In this document: positions 1 to 9,369 of the stretch, in pieces
How the letters are laid out: each line of letters starts with the position of its first letter
Position numbering within the stretch: position 1 is the first letter of the stretch
DNA from: Puccinia triticina
Lineage: Eukaryota; Basidiomycota; Pucciniomycetes; Pucciniales; Pucciniaceae
Reading direction: 5' to 3'
Assembly: GCF_026914185.1 (NCBI RefSeq)
Contig: NC_070566.1
Span: 4,340,001-4,404,000, forward strand
DNA: 64,000 nucleotides
The notes under the pieces: model-generated
Database searches by the model: none
What the model was told of the DNA's origin: nothing
What the model saw: only the letters and a program-made list of their open reading frames with translations
Position numbers and translations under genes: made by a program

Positions 1-224
1 TTCGCTCACACGCACCGTCTTCTCTCGATTCAGACCAGCAGTGACTGCCAGTCTCTCTCCGGAGACAAAACAGATACTAAGACAGCCATCTTCTTTTTGG
101 AGACCGTCCAGCGACAGGCGGCAGTCTTTGGCTGACGCAGGTTGGCGTAGGTGGCAAACAGGGTTGGGAAATGGAGGTTCACGACGACTTGTCGTTATGT
201 GGACGGTAGGCGGGACGAGTTGGG

Positions 225-650
225 CGGAATTTTGAGGTGTAACGAGCAGGTGTGGCGCGCACGAGACAAACAACAACGTGATGGGTCTGGTGATGCGACT
301 GGGGTTTGAGGCGCCACGGGTCCACGGATTGGGGCGTCAGGGCGGTAGTGATGCTGGGAGGGGCTGATGTGAACAGTAGGTGAGACCGCGTTGGGCGGAA
401 ATTGACGCTCCCGTCGTTTTGTTTAGCATAGGGGCGACCGGGTTGGTTGTAACGAGCAGTCGTGGTGCGCACGAGACGAACGGCAACGAGGTGAGTATGG
501 TGGAATGGCTGGGGTATGAGGCGCCACGGGTTCACCGATTGGGGCGTAAAACGGGGGTGAAGCTGGGAGAGGTTGGGCTGTATGAAAAACTGCGCGGATG
601 TGGTGATGCTTTGTGCTGTAGTCAGTAGTGAAGGGTACAGCACCCACCAG
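225..650. repeat. Imperfect tandem duplication, about 210 bp period
   Basis: Two diverged copies of the same G-rich segment follow one another. Shared blocks include TAACGAGCAG near 239 and again near 449, GCGCACGAGAC, and GAGGCGCCACGGGT near 308 and 518. The long open frame on the minus strand here (about 179-742) follows the repeat and has no recognisable domain, so I do not call it a gene. The first 220 bases show nothing else that I can identify. Confidence 0.6.
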
Positions 651-689
651 TTGGCGGTCAATTTAAGTAGCGGACGTTGGATGTTGTTG

Positions 690-960
690 AACGGTGGGGG
701 ATCCGGTTTCGTCCTACCCCCTCCCTGGAGCCCGCCAATCACTTGATTGGGGCCTCCTTGATTTAATAATTGACCGGCCTTCTTTTGCCTGTTGCTGCGG
801 CACAGGCTGGAGGGTCAATCCGAGGTGCCCTCCAGGGTGTTTGGGGATTATATTCAAATTTGTGGATTGATTTTGCAAAGAGTCATAGGCAGAAACTTAG
901 ATCTTGCCTTCCAGGTTTCTGTGATTTTAATAAACTTGGATTATATCACCTATATTTATA
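690..960. repeat. Dispersed repeat, copy 1
   Basis: This segment recurs in the same orientation at about 6745-7020. Shared landmarks, in order, are a GGTTT(C/T)GTCC block, CCCCTCCCTGG, CCGGCC(T/C)TCTTTTGC, GGCACAG and GCTGGAGGGTCA, TTTGGGGATAT, and AAACTTAGATCT. The copies have many substitutions and small indels, so they are old. No terminal repeats are visible and the class is unknown. Confidence 0.6.
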
Positions 961-1790
961 TTGGCTCCAAACGGGGCCTAACTGCTACTACTGGCAAAGC
1001 AATAAAATCAAGATTCCAAAGAAAGAGAGATTCATCATCACTACAGTCTCACCTTCAGGGAGTTCACTTTGCAAATGCCACAGCAGACTTGTGTTAAGTT
1101 TGAAGCTTCCCTGCCTTTGCTGTACATCAGCTTCATTATGGTGGATCTGTCCAAGCCTTCTTCAAAACACAATAAGTGAAGACAAGTTAGTTACAAGCAA
1201 TACACCCCCAGCAGTTAAATTGGTTTAGGACAGATGTAGACAGGGATCAGACACATTATAAAAATGACACCCTGTAAGGTTGACCTCAGATTGGTTGTTG
1301 AAGTAATTCAACTAGGTTCTCAGAAGGATTGCAACAGATGTCTGTTGGGTGTGTTGCTCATCATTTTGAGGTGATTGAGGAGGATAGTAACTGAGGAGAC
1401 ATTGGGGTGTTGCTTACCTTTTCCCTAGAGAGAGCTGGGTAGATGCTGGCTGTTGGGTTGCAAAGGTTGGGTCACTGCAGGCCGGTGGATGAGCTTTGGC
1501 GCACAAAAGACAGTTCACAAAACTGAGTCTAGTACAACTGTCTCAACTCCCTTGCAGTATAGCAGAGGTAAGAATTCAGACTGCCCCAGTTTGACGGTGG
1601 TACATTCGACCCAATCAAGAATTAGCGCTTGACAAAGCTGGGTCCAACAAGATAAAAGACCCTGAAGACTTGTCACCCCCACAGGACGAACAAAATATTC
1701 TGCACTAACAAACAGTTGATGACCTCCTCTCACCAAGCGTGCAAAAGCGTACAAGCTATTCTTACGATGGAACACTTAGAGTGTCTCATC
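961..1790. other. Unassigned sequence
   Basis: I find no convincing coding region, RNA or repeat in this stretch. It leads into the relic start codon of the riboflavin synthase pseudogene. Confidence 0.4.
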
Positions 1791-2200
1791 ATGGTTACGG
1801 GACTGATCGAAGTAAGTGGATTCCTAGATAGAACATCTGAAAAACAGGACTAGCTGTTTCACATTGGGGAATTGGAAAGGTCAAATCACCTTCACCGAAT
1901 CATGATAGAATCGGAATCCAAGTACTGCGAAGGGAAGACGAGCATTGTTCCCAACCCCACGTTGCCGACAGAGAAAGATGTGGGTGTGATAGCGTTCTTA
2001 GACGATTTGAGAGATGGGGACAGTATTGCGATCGATGGTGTTTGCTTGACAGTTGTCGAGTTCTCTGCTACCTACTCGTCATTTCATCTTACCTTGGCTC
2101 CTGAGACTTATCTCGTTCCAATCTAGGTCAGTTGATCTTTCTGTAAAATTTGGAAGTAATCTGATGAGGATTGATGAAAAATAGATTTGAGTGACAAGCT
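1791..2200 (+). pseudogene. Riboflavin synthase pseudogene, N-terminal half
   Basis: Riboflavin synthase joins two 6,7-dimethyl-8-ribityllumazine molecules in the last step of riboflavin synthesis; the enzyme has two tandem lumazine-binding domains. At 1791 an ATG opens MVTGLIE, the hallmark start of the family. It is followed directly by GTAAGT at 1812 and a TAG at 1851-1853, consistent with a 42-bp intron. The next exon carries GDSIAIDGVCLTVVEF and LAPETY, the core of the first lumazine-binding domain. After LAPETY a one-base deletion shifts the frame and a TAG follows at 2124; the conserved SNLGQL continues in another frame. The homologous C-terminal half lies 5.1 kb downstream at 7337. 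The frameshift and the split make it a pseudogene; identification of the family is firm. Confidence 0.8.
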
Positions 2201-2326
2201 CAGAAAGAAAAGCGACAACGGATTCAGACTCTCGATAACACACCTGATGAGGATTGATGAAAAATAGATTTGAGTGACAAGCTCAGAAAGAAAAGCGACA
2301 ACGGATTTGGACTCTCGATAACACAC
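2161..2326. repeat. 83-bp tandem duplication at the end of the pseudogene half
   Basis: Two direct copies (2161-2243 and 2244-2326), both starting CTGATGAGGATTGATG and ending GATAACACAC, differ at only about two bases. The first copy begins within the last recognisable riboflavin synthase residues, so the duplication arose at the break point of the pseudogene. Confidence 0.9.
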
Positions 2327-3187
2327 CTGAAATGATAAAAAGAAAAACAATGGAAATAAAATAAAATAAACGTTAATATGTGATGATGTTAAGAAAAGAG
2401 AATAAGAACAATATTTTTTGGATTTAAGAGTTAGGCATACCTGCGACGATGACGGCGCAGTGTTATTTTGTTTCATGATTTTTGTGAAGGACGCGCAAGG
2501 GAAAGCAATCTAATTTCAAGATACAAAAAGAAAGGAATGAGGAGAATTGACAGCTCTGTTTATGAAGCTTAGGGCAAAAACCCGTCAAAAATAAGGGTTT
2601 TGGGCCCTAGCACTATAACTGTGCTGATGTAAACACTAGTAATGTAAATTACTAAACTTGTTACGTGGTAATTTGGCCACTACAAGGGTTTTAAACACTC
2701 TTTAAAAAGAGGAGGATTTATTATGTAATTAATAATATATAATTATTAATTACAGGGAATAAATTAGGCGTAAAAAGTAGGAGGTAAGCGCTTAAGCTGA
2801 TTGGCTGCTTGTCAGAGGCGGAGGTCTTACGGCAACTACTTTTAAGGATAAAGCTTGTAAATATGCTAATAAGGGATTTTTGATATTTAAAGGTTTAATC
2901 CAGTGGATTTTACGTGCTGGGGATGGTTTTAAAGGAAAAAGGGGCTACAGTAGTAGCAGAGGAGAATATTCACGGCAACTTACAGTTTATTGGCGGTGAA
3001 TGGTCTGGGGGATCTTTTCCTGAGGGCCAAATAGGCCTCTATTTATAGAGGGGACTTCAGTGGGCGTAAACACTGAGTCCTTTTCTCCCTATGGGAGTAT
3101 CCAGGGGTATAGCCGTGAAAAGGGCTTGGCTGTGGGTAATTTAATTGTATTGTAATAGACTAATTTCCCTGACTCTGTCACATGACA
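2327..3187. other. AT-rich unassigned sequence
   Basis: No coding signal is visible. A CTATTTATAGAGG block near 3040 resembles a TATA box and the stretch is AT-rich like the solo LTR that follows, so it may be older LTR material, but no pair of termini was found. Confidence 0.35.
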
Positions 3188-4110
3188 TGTCAGCCTCGGT
3201 GATGCCAAGAGCAGCGCTCTTCTAGCTACACCGGGTGATAATATATAATTTTAGGGTTTTTATAGAATTGTTTTGTTTATTTATTTCAAAGAAATAAATA
3301 TAAAGGAAAAAAAGGAGGGGCCCGACGTATCGGGGGTGGTTTGGATCTCTCTGAATACACTGGGGCCTGCTATGCAGGTGTGGTTGAATCCCAGGAAGAT
3401 AATGCAGGCAGCAAAGATAGAAAAGAAGGGTCTAGTACTCACTATTCAGAGATCCTTCTGACTATCGGAGCGCTGCGATTCAAGAAGATGAGACGAGGCT
3501 TGAGTACTGAACAAAGTCAGACGAATATACTGGCTTTTTCTGGAAGAAGAGCTGGTCGATATTGGTCAGACTGGTGTTCGGGTGTAATAAGCTGAGGAGA
3601 AAAGAAATGAGGTCAAACAGACCTCTTTAAATATACTTTTCTGTCTCCTGATTTGATGGGGTTGTTACCTCGATAGAATATCTTTGCGGACTGGGGCGGT
3701 CAGTATCTCTTGATGATCATTCAATTCTCGATGGGGTTGTCTCTTTCTGTCCGTTTATCTCTTGTGAGCTCGAATGGGGCCGTTGGTTGTCTTGGGGAGA
3801 ATATCTTAGTTCTCAGACACCATCGGATAAGTGACACCTGTTACTTAAATGTCCTTGACAGGTGTAACTCGCGCACCCGGGTGTAGTTTATTATTCACCC
3901 GGAGTATATTTCCAATACTCACTAGTTTAAGGATTAATATCAACTTAAACTATCTGTACATTATATTTTTATGTATTTATTATATATTTATATTATATGT
4001 GACAGATCACATAGATATCTGTCACAACAAAACGTGAAATATTAATTTAATATTATTTATAATTATTTGTATAAGTGTTACGCTGGCTTGCGTTGCGTAG
4101 CCAGCTGACA
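3188..4110 (-). mobile_element. Solo LTR of a Gypsy/Copia-type element, TSD TGACA
   Basis: The segment begins TGTCAGCCTCGG and ends GCCAGCTGACA, giving the TG...CA ends of an LTR. It is flanked by the perfect 5-bp duplication TGACA (3183-3187 and 4111-4115). Read on the minus strand it starts TGTCAGCTGGCTACG and ends with a GGCATCAC...GGCTGACA block, which matches the start (TGTCGGCTGGCTAC) and end (GGCATCACGTAGGCTGACA) of the solo LTR at 10806-12414, so both belong to one family. No internal region is present, as expected after LTR-LTR recombination. Confidence 0.85.
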
Positions 4111-4115
4111 TGACA

Positions 4116-4536
4116 TGTTTATAACCAATTGTCATGTGAAAGAGCTTTTGTAGAAGTCTACATAATACTTTCACGGGGTATTTTTACACAAGTAATATTA
4201 CTCATTATTGTACAACAGTTTATTTTTATGTACTTTAATTGTTTTACTAAATTTTTGTATGTAATACTATTTTTGGGCGCTTTCTGTGGCCAATTCTTAT
4301 TTATACAATTAATACATGAAGGAATAGGAATAAGGGGGTACTTTGAGTGGGTGACCCCCCTTAATTTATGATGAGGAATCTGATTCTGCAATAATAATTT
4401 AATAATTATTATTATTTACCAAGTTATTGCAGTCTTTTGGATACTTGATGTATCTCTAAGGCTGACAAGAATGGGGTTCAGTTTGTGCTTGTTTGGGTTT
4501 CAGTCTTGATCTTGATGAGGAAAAGGGGAAATTGGT
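4116..4536. other. AT-rich unassigned sequence
   Basis: This is the sequence that flanked the solo LTR insertion. I see no gene or repeat in it. Confidence 0.35.
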
Positions 4537-4599
4537 ACTTACTAGCCTTTTTCTTCACGTTGAATTGATATAAGCGCGTGAAGAAAAAGACTAGTAAGT
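4537..4599. repeat. Near-perfect inverted repeat, about 23-bp arms
   Basis: The left arm runs from ACTTACTAG to TTCTTCACG (4537-4559) and the right arm from CGTGAAGAA to CTAGTAAGT (4577-4599), separated by about 17 bases. Only one position of the arms is mismatched. It could form a strong hairpin or be a relic of transposon ends. Confidence 0.85.
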
Positions 4600-4663
4600 T
4601 GTGCGGGAGTGGTTGTTTTTGTATCCGGAGATTCAATTTTCTGGGTTAGGTTTAGTTTGAGTA

Positions 4664-4692
4664 CTAGAGGCCAAGGCGGCTTCGCCGCTGCA
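4664..4692 (-). mobile_element. Helitron-type 3' terminus
   Basis: On the minus strand the segment reads as a GCGGC-GAA-GCCGC hairpin followed by CTTGGCCTCTAG and then host T, which is the Helitron 3' signature: hairpin about a dozen bases before a terminal CTRR, inserted between A and T. The same 30 bases form the proven 3' end of the Helitron at 29011. The element would extend rightward on this map over the COQ6 and PIN4 fragments; its 5' TC end was not located. A run of 13-15 C follows at about 4713. Confidence 0.65.
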
Positions 4693-5224
4693 GTGACAGC
4701 AGCCTATGTCTCACCCCCCCCCCCCCCAGGGCCTTTACAAGGAAAACATATAAGTGGTACCTGTCAGAATGCCTCACACAAGCACTCAAATATTTTTTGC
4801 TGGAAGGGGAGTCTCAGTCATCTTGCACCATCCCAATGTGATAGTTTTTCTGCTATAAATTAAAACATACCAGGTTTGATCATACCTGGCTGTGAAATAG
4901 GTACAGGCTTGAGTTTAATACAATGTAAATCTAAAGCAATTCACCACATTTAATTTGAAAACCAAGCCCCCATTTGTTGAATCATAATTGAGTGCCACAA
5001 AAAATGTGTTTTTTGTGAGATATGCAAACCTTTATGGCCTAATTCCACCAACAAGCAAAGCTGCATTAGTGATTTGCATCATTGACAGGCTTCTGCCCAT
5101 TATACACTCTGTAAATTACATTTTGGATTTTGAATAATCATCTCCATCAAAATCCTCCTCTCCCAGCATCTGTGCCTGAAAACTTGCCAGAACCTAATCC
5201 ACCCAAGGACTGAGTCTGATTCCA
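4693..5224. other. Unassigned sequence inside the presumed Helitron
   Basis: Apart from the poly-C run near 4713 there is no recognisable feature. It lies between the Helitron 3' terminus and the COQ6 fragment. Confidence 0.35.
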
Positions 5225-5701
5225 ATGAGCCCAAAGTTTCTATGCGGGCAGCTTTGTAGTTGGCTAAGGCAGCCCAGGGTCCGGCCTGTGTAGCGCCCTT
5301 GGTAGACCCTCCAGCACTGCCTATCATCACTGCCTTAAGGCTGGGCAGCTCTTTCAGAGCCTCGACACCGACGGAGCGGGCACAGAAGACCGGCGGGGTC
5401 TCTGGCGAGTATAGCTTACTGACCTTGTCGACTGTTGACATCACTTTGACCTTGCATACTGCGCCAGGGCTGTCATTCCACCTGAAGTGAACACAGAAAG
5501 GCCAAAAAAATATTTGTAACGTGCCAATCAGCATCATTTACTTGGGAGTGAAGGCTCACCAATCTTGACCATTTTTGATTGCCATTGGATTGTCTTGGCT
5601 AGCTCCCTGGCATCTCCGAGACCCAGATTGAGGCCTTGTCCGGCCATCAGATGAGGCACATGGGCGGTGTACCCGACAAGGACGGTGCGAGTTGGTTGGG
5701 A
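5225..5701 (-). pseudogene. COQ6 ubiquinone monooxygenase fragment (C-terminal), intron retained
   Basis: COQ6 is the flavin monooxygenase that hydroxylates the ring of coenzyme Q precursors in mitochondria. Two minus-strand blocks match its C-terminal third. The first (5701-5560) has TVLVGYTAHVPHLMAGQGLN followed by LGLGD, equal to the family's GDAAH...HPLAGQGLNLGLGD flavin motif with the usual D and P replaced (GY, HL). The second (5481 to about 5225) carries DKVSKLYS, ARSVGVEALKELPSLK and GSAGG. They are joined by a normal 78-bp intron (GTGAGC...TTCAG, 5559-5482). The N-terminal two thirds are absent. The fragment abuts the PIN4 piece almost directly, in the same orientation. The retained intron indicates capture from genomic DNA, not from mRNA. 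Confidence 0.75.
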
Positions 5702-5707
5702 TACATT

Positions 5708-6518
5708 TTATGATGAGGGAGGGCGGAGGAGAGGTGGAGGCCGGAGGCGGCGCGGGCCATGTTGGCCGCGCTGGCCACCCGGCTCATCCGCGGGGGCGCC
5801 GGGGCCCTGCCAGACAGCTTGGAGACCACCACGAAGCGCTCGTCGCCCTGGCCCTCGGAGCGGTGGACGAGGCCAAGCTTCTTGGCGATCTGGTGGACGA
5901 TGCGGCGCTGGGGCCCGCTGAGCGCCTTGGCGAACGCGAGCTCGTCGCGCAGCTTGTCCTCCTTGAACACCACCACCCGCGAGTAGAGCTCGAGCGTCTG
6001 GGGGTCGTTCATGTCCAGCTCCTTCGACGACTGCTGTTTGGGATCCAGCGCGGCGGCGGAGGAGAGCGAGAAGCTTTCGAAGGCTTGCTGGGCGCTGCTC
6101 GTCAGGTCGTGGCTGGAGGACAGGAAGGGATGCTGTTGGTGGTGTTGTTGGGCGTTCGGGTTCAGGAGAGATTGGGAGGGCGGTGGGCGATGCCCCGGAA
6201 GTCGTCCTCATGATGGCTGTAGTTCCCGAAGGAGATGTGGGTGGACGAGGCGGGCTGCTGCTGCTGGGCGGAGGAGTTGTACTGGTCAAAGAGGGAGGAC
6301 TCCTTCTGGAGCTGTATCGAGCGCATCCGCTTGATCGCCTTCTCCTCCTCGATCCGCTCCTTCTCGCCGGCCTGCAAGACCTTCTTGTACTCGACGCGCA
6401 GCTTGCGCCCGCTGATGTCAAAGCCGTTGAGCCCTGCGACTGCCGCGTCGGCCTCTGACGCCGACTGGAAGTTGGCAAACGCCAGCCCTCGGAACACTCC
6501 GTTGTCGAAGTGGTAGTC
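5708..6518 (-). pseudogene. PIN4/Cip2-like RRM-R3H protein gene fragment
   Basis: The encoded fragment starts at a splice acceptor (..GATCTAG, exon from 6518) in the middle of an RRM: HFDNGVFRGLAFANF holds the RNP1 motif, then AGLNGFDISGRKLRVEYKK and QAGEKERIEEEKAIKRMRS. Downstream, after a Q-rich linker, comes an R3H single-strand-binding domain (LELYSRVVVFKE, LAFAKALSGPQRRIVHQIAKK, GLVHRSEGQGDERFVVV). This RRM-linker-R3H order is that of budding yeast Pin4 and fission yeast Cip2, cell-cycle and stress RNA-binding proteins. A frameshift near 6180 separates the RRM and R3H parts, and the N-terminal half of the RRM is missing. At its 3' end it runs into COQ6 sequence, so it is a chimera of two gene fragments. 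Its composition is clearly more GC-rich than the surroundings. Confidence 0.75.
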
Positions 6519-6744
6519 TAGATCATTAAAGCAAGTTAGATCCTGGGTTGTCGTTCGCCGGGGCAAGGACCACACGTAGTATGGGATGCGGGTTGTCGGC
6601 AACAGGAGTGGCGCGGCGAGGTGGAGGTACCACCAAGGCGGTTACGGTAGCTAGGGAGGCGGGTGGCGTGGCCATGGTCTTGCTCAAGGTGTGGTGTGGT
6701 GCGGTGTTGCTGGTGGGTATGTAACGAGGAGGAGGTGAGTCAAT

Positions 6745-7020
6745 TGATTCTCAGGGGATTCGGTTTTGTCCGCCCCCTCCCTGGGAGGCCCCTAACTGCT
6801 TGGTTAGGCCCTCCCTGGCTATTTTACCAACCGGCCCTCTTTTGCTCGTTGCTCCGGCACAGCTGGAGGGTCATCCATAGGGCCTTTGGGCCTTTGGGGA
6901 TATTCAACGTGCCAAGTGAGAATAATGGGGCAATTTCTGCCCCATTTTGTGAGAAAAAAACACCCCAAAACTTAGATCTGCAGGTCTAGAATTCTGTGGA
7001 TTTAAGAAAGTGGGATATAC
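6745..7020. repeat. Dispersed repeat, copy 2
   Basis: This is the partner of the copy at 690-960, in the same orientation, with the same ordered landmarks but several indels, including a duplicated GGGCCTTT block. Curiously, each copy lies upstream of one half of the riboflavin synthase pseudogene. Confidence 0.6.
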
Positions 7021-7084
7021 TGGATGCAAGTGAGAATTGGATCACATAATCATGGTTTGAGAAGAATTACATAATCTAACACTT

Positions 7085-7087
<3 letters not shown>

Positions 7088-7128
<41 letters not shown>
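7088..7128. repeat. (CT)n microsatellite
   Basis: About twenty CT dinucleotides in a row, with a few interruptions at the right edge. Confidence 0.95.
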
Positions 7129-7135
<7 letters not shown>

Positions 7136-7336
7136 CTCTGCATTGTGGCTTCTTCCACGGTTCTATATATTAATTTTTTGTGCACTTAAGGCTCTCTCAA
7201 AGTGAATGATCTAGTAAACGTGGAAAGGCCATAATCACCATCTACCCGAATTGATTCGCACTTTGTTCAAGTGATTATTTGAACAACGCTTCTACGCGTC
7301 AAGAAAAGCAGAAAACTAATTTTGAATTTTTGATAG

Positions 7337-7713
7337 GGGCACGTTGATAAGGATAGTTTCAAAAAACAAGGATGAAGACTTGATTAGAATGACGATTGAA
7401 TACGGAGAGGACAAATGGGAGAGTACAAGCGTTAGAGGAGCAGAGGAGGGGTCAAAGAATAAACAACAGAATATTCAAAGTATCTAATTCCCAAAGGATA
7501 TATCACCATTGATGGCATTTCACTCACGATCACTGGAATTGAGAAGGCCAAATCCCACCTGACAACCAAATCTGGAGCCACAAAGAATTGAACGACCAGA
7601 GTCTCGATTATGTTGATCTCTCGTTGAAATCCGTTGGTTCGACCGTCAACTTGGAGTTTGATATGTTGTTCAAGACGATTGTCAATATGATCAATCAAAT
7701 TCAGTCCTATTGA
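7337..7713 (+). pseudogene. Riboflavin synthase pseudogene, C-terminal half
   Basis: After a splice-acceptor-like TTTTGATAG, the sequence resumes with GHVD, the motif that links the two lumazine-binding domains. It then gives IVSKNKDEDLIRMTIEYGED in a shifted frame, YLIPKGYITIDGISLTITGI (the core of the second domain) in another, and finally SVGSTVNLEFDMLFK, matching the family's GDKVNIEVD end. At least three frame changes and two stops are needed to read it. It is the complement of the half at 1791-2200; only the short stretch between NLG..L and GHVD is missing from the pair. Confidence 0.78.
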
Positions 7714-8267
7714 CCAGCTCAATGGAATCATAAATCGCACTCTTCAGTCGCAACTTGTACAAAACTTGGGATCCAGCCTTCTTCCTCTCAAGAAGCCAAA
7801 CCGCAGCCTTTGGAGCTTGATTAAGTTTCTCCCCTTTTTGTCCATTCTTTCTGGTTCCTTCCAAATTCTTTTTGTATCTCACTATTGATACTTGGAAACT
7901 TCAAGTTACATTTGATTGATTGTTATATACCCAAAACCAAGCACACCTGCAATGTATCAACCTCTATTTTGTTATTCACATACATCTACGTGAGGACTAT
8001 GAATGAGAGGATATGTCTTGGTGTGAATTATTGGCAAGGAAAGCTTTCACTTGTCAACATCAGAAGAACAGGCTTGACTGAAATTTGACTGTGAAATTTG
8101 AGCTTGTAGGAGTCAAATCCCCTGACACACTGTAGTGTTCTAGGCCAGAAAGGAGTATGTTCTAGGCCAGAAAGGAGTTAGGTGGATGCTGCGGCAAGGC
8201 GGGTGAGGAGGGCAAGAACCAGTCACAACATCGTTCATGAGTAGCTTAGGTTTATGTTTCAGTTGCT
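7714..8267. other. Unassigned sequence up to the transposon nest
   Basis: Contains a 22-bp direct duplication (TGTTCTAGGCCAGAAAGGAG, twice between 8137 and 8179). No gene is recognisable. The last five bases, TTGCT (8263-8267), are the target-site duplication of Gypsy element B. Confidence 0.45.
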
Positions 8268-8649
8268 TGTGAGCCCGCCTCCCGCAAGCTCACAAGGACA
8301 ATCACGGGAATGTCACAGACCCAGTTCCGGCAGGACTCTAGAACTCGACCGCCCGCACCCTCCTAGCTCAGAAGGGAAGGACTAACCACTTCCCCTGAGC
8401 TAGGTAAGCCTTGACCATTTCCTTCCATACCATCCTTGTTTCCTCATTTTTCCCTCTTCAGTTGTACATAGGAGGGAAGGACTAACCACTTCCCCTGAGT
8501 TAGCTCCCCTTTGCAATTCAGAGATACAGTGGTTCTAGAATCCCTCCAAGGCATAGCTGCCTTGTCCCTGCCCTGCACCAAACCAGCCCCGTGCCCCAGA
8601 CCCAGAAAGATCAGCCCCAGACCCAGACCAGTGAAGAGGACCAACGTGG
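8268..8649 (+). repeat. 5' LTR of element B (last 9 bp at 48993-49001)
   Basis: Matches the 3' LTR at 52414-52805 along its whole length. It carries a 41-nt hairpin at 8363-8403 and a partial second copy of that hairpin near 8470-8502. The terminal CCTCTTACA lies beyond the inserted element A. Confidence 0.9.
8363..8403 (+). promoter_or_regulatory. Structured LTR hairpin, family B version
   Basis: The 41 bases fold as a 9-bp stem (CTAGCTCAG with CTGAGCTAG), a 2-nt bulge, a 6-bp stem (GGGAAG with CTTCCC) and a 9-nt loop GACTAACCA. It is followed at once by GTAAGCC. Copies lie at 52510-52550 in the other B LTR; the family A counterparts are at 8739-8779 and 48722-48762. Confidence 0.75.
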
Positions 8650-9016
8650 TGTGAAGCCCCCGCGTCCCGTGAGGTTTCACAAGGACAATCACAGGCACAT
8701 TCCCCGCTCGACTATATCCTCCGGTCCTCGCACTTCTCCTAGCCGGCAGAGATCCCTGACTCATATCTCTCCCGGCTAGGTAAGCCGTTCCCCAGTTCCT
8801 TTTCTCCTTCCCTTCCTTCTTCCCTTGTCTCCTTCCCTTTCTCTATCCCTGGTTGTATGTACTCATGAGAGATCCCTGACTCATATCTCTCCCGGCTAGT
8901 ATTTTTCCCTTCTCCCTGAGCAATACATAGCCCCGTGAACCAGACTTCCCTCGAGGTTCACCCTCTGCGCCCCTACTCAGACAGACAGTGAAGGACCTCA
9001 AATTCGAGTCCTTACA
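8650..9016 (+). repeat. 5' LTR of element A
   Basis: Paired with 48633-48987. It contains the 41-nt hairpin at 8739-8779, followed by GTAAGCC, a long pyrimidine-rich stretch, and a second, 3'-complete copy of the hairpin near 8868-8899. After the LTR comes CTTTTTTTTTCTGG, which precedes the leader. Confidence 0.9.
8739..8779 (+). promoter_or_regulatory. Structured LTR hairpin, family A version
   Basis: The 41 bases fold as an 8-bp stem (CTAGCCGG with CCGGCTAG), a 1x1 C-C internal mismatch, a 6-bp stem (AGAGAT with ATCTCT) and an 11-nt loop CCCTGACTCAT. In the 3' LTR copy (48722-48762) the left arm is CTAGCTGG, which replaces a C-G pair by a T-G wobble and so keeps the pairing. Confidence 0.75.
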
Positions 9017-9255
9017 CTTTTTTTTTCTGGTTCCACCCTCTCGCCGACTCCTCATTTTGGCGAACAAAAAAAAGAATATTCTCTCGACCAACTGCGACTG
9101 CCCTCTCCTACTGCTCACTTCCACTGCGACTGCCCTCCTGACTGCTCACTGCCACTGCGACTACCCTCCTGACTTCCCACTGCCACCACGACTGCCCCCC
9201 CCCACTGATCACTGAACCGTGAACGGAAACAATCAACCACTCAGACCTTCCTCTT

Positions 9256-9369
9256 ATGAGCACTCAACAGTCAAACACCGACCCCCTCCTCCCTCTACAA
9301 GACCCAGAACAGCTTGCCCGGGAAATCAGGCGCCGCGCTTGTTTGGAAGCCACCCTTGCCGCCCCCACT
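9256..9369 (+). pseudogene. Element A gag, N-terminal 38 codons before the CACTA insertion
   Basis: An ATG at 9256 opens MSTQQSNTDPLLPLQ and stays open to the ACT codon at 9367-9369, which is the CACTA target-site duplication. The same frame resumes at 46844 on the far side of the insertion. This continuity across 37.5 kb independently supports the insertion model. Confidence 0.75.

Noticed and set aside
1791..2126. Working riboflavin synthase gene
   Set aside because: The frame is lost after LAPETY by a one-base deletion, and the second domain is 5 kb away with further frameshifts.
5692..6516. Several plus-strand and second-frame ORFs of 75-256 codons
   Set aside because: They are antisense or off-frame shadows of the GC-rich PIN4-like fragment, whose RRM and R3H motifs fix the coding frame.
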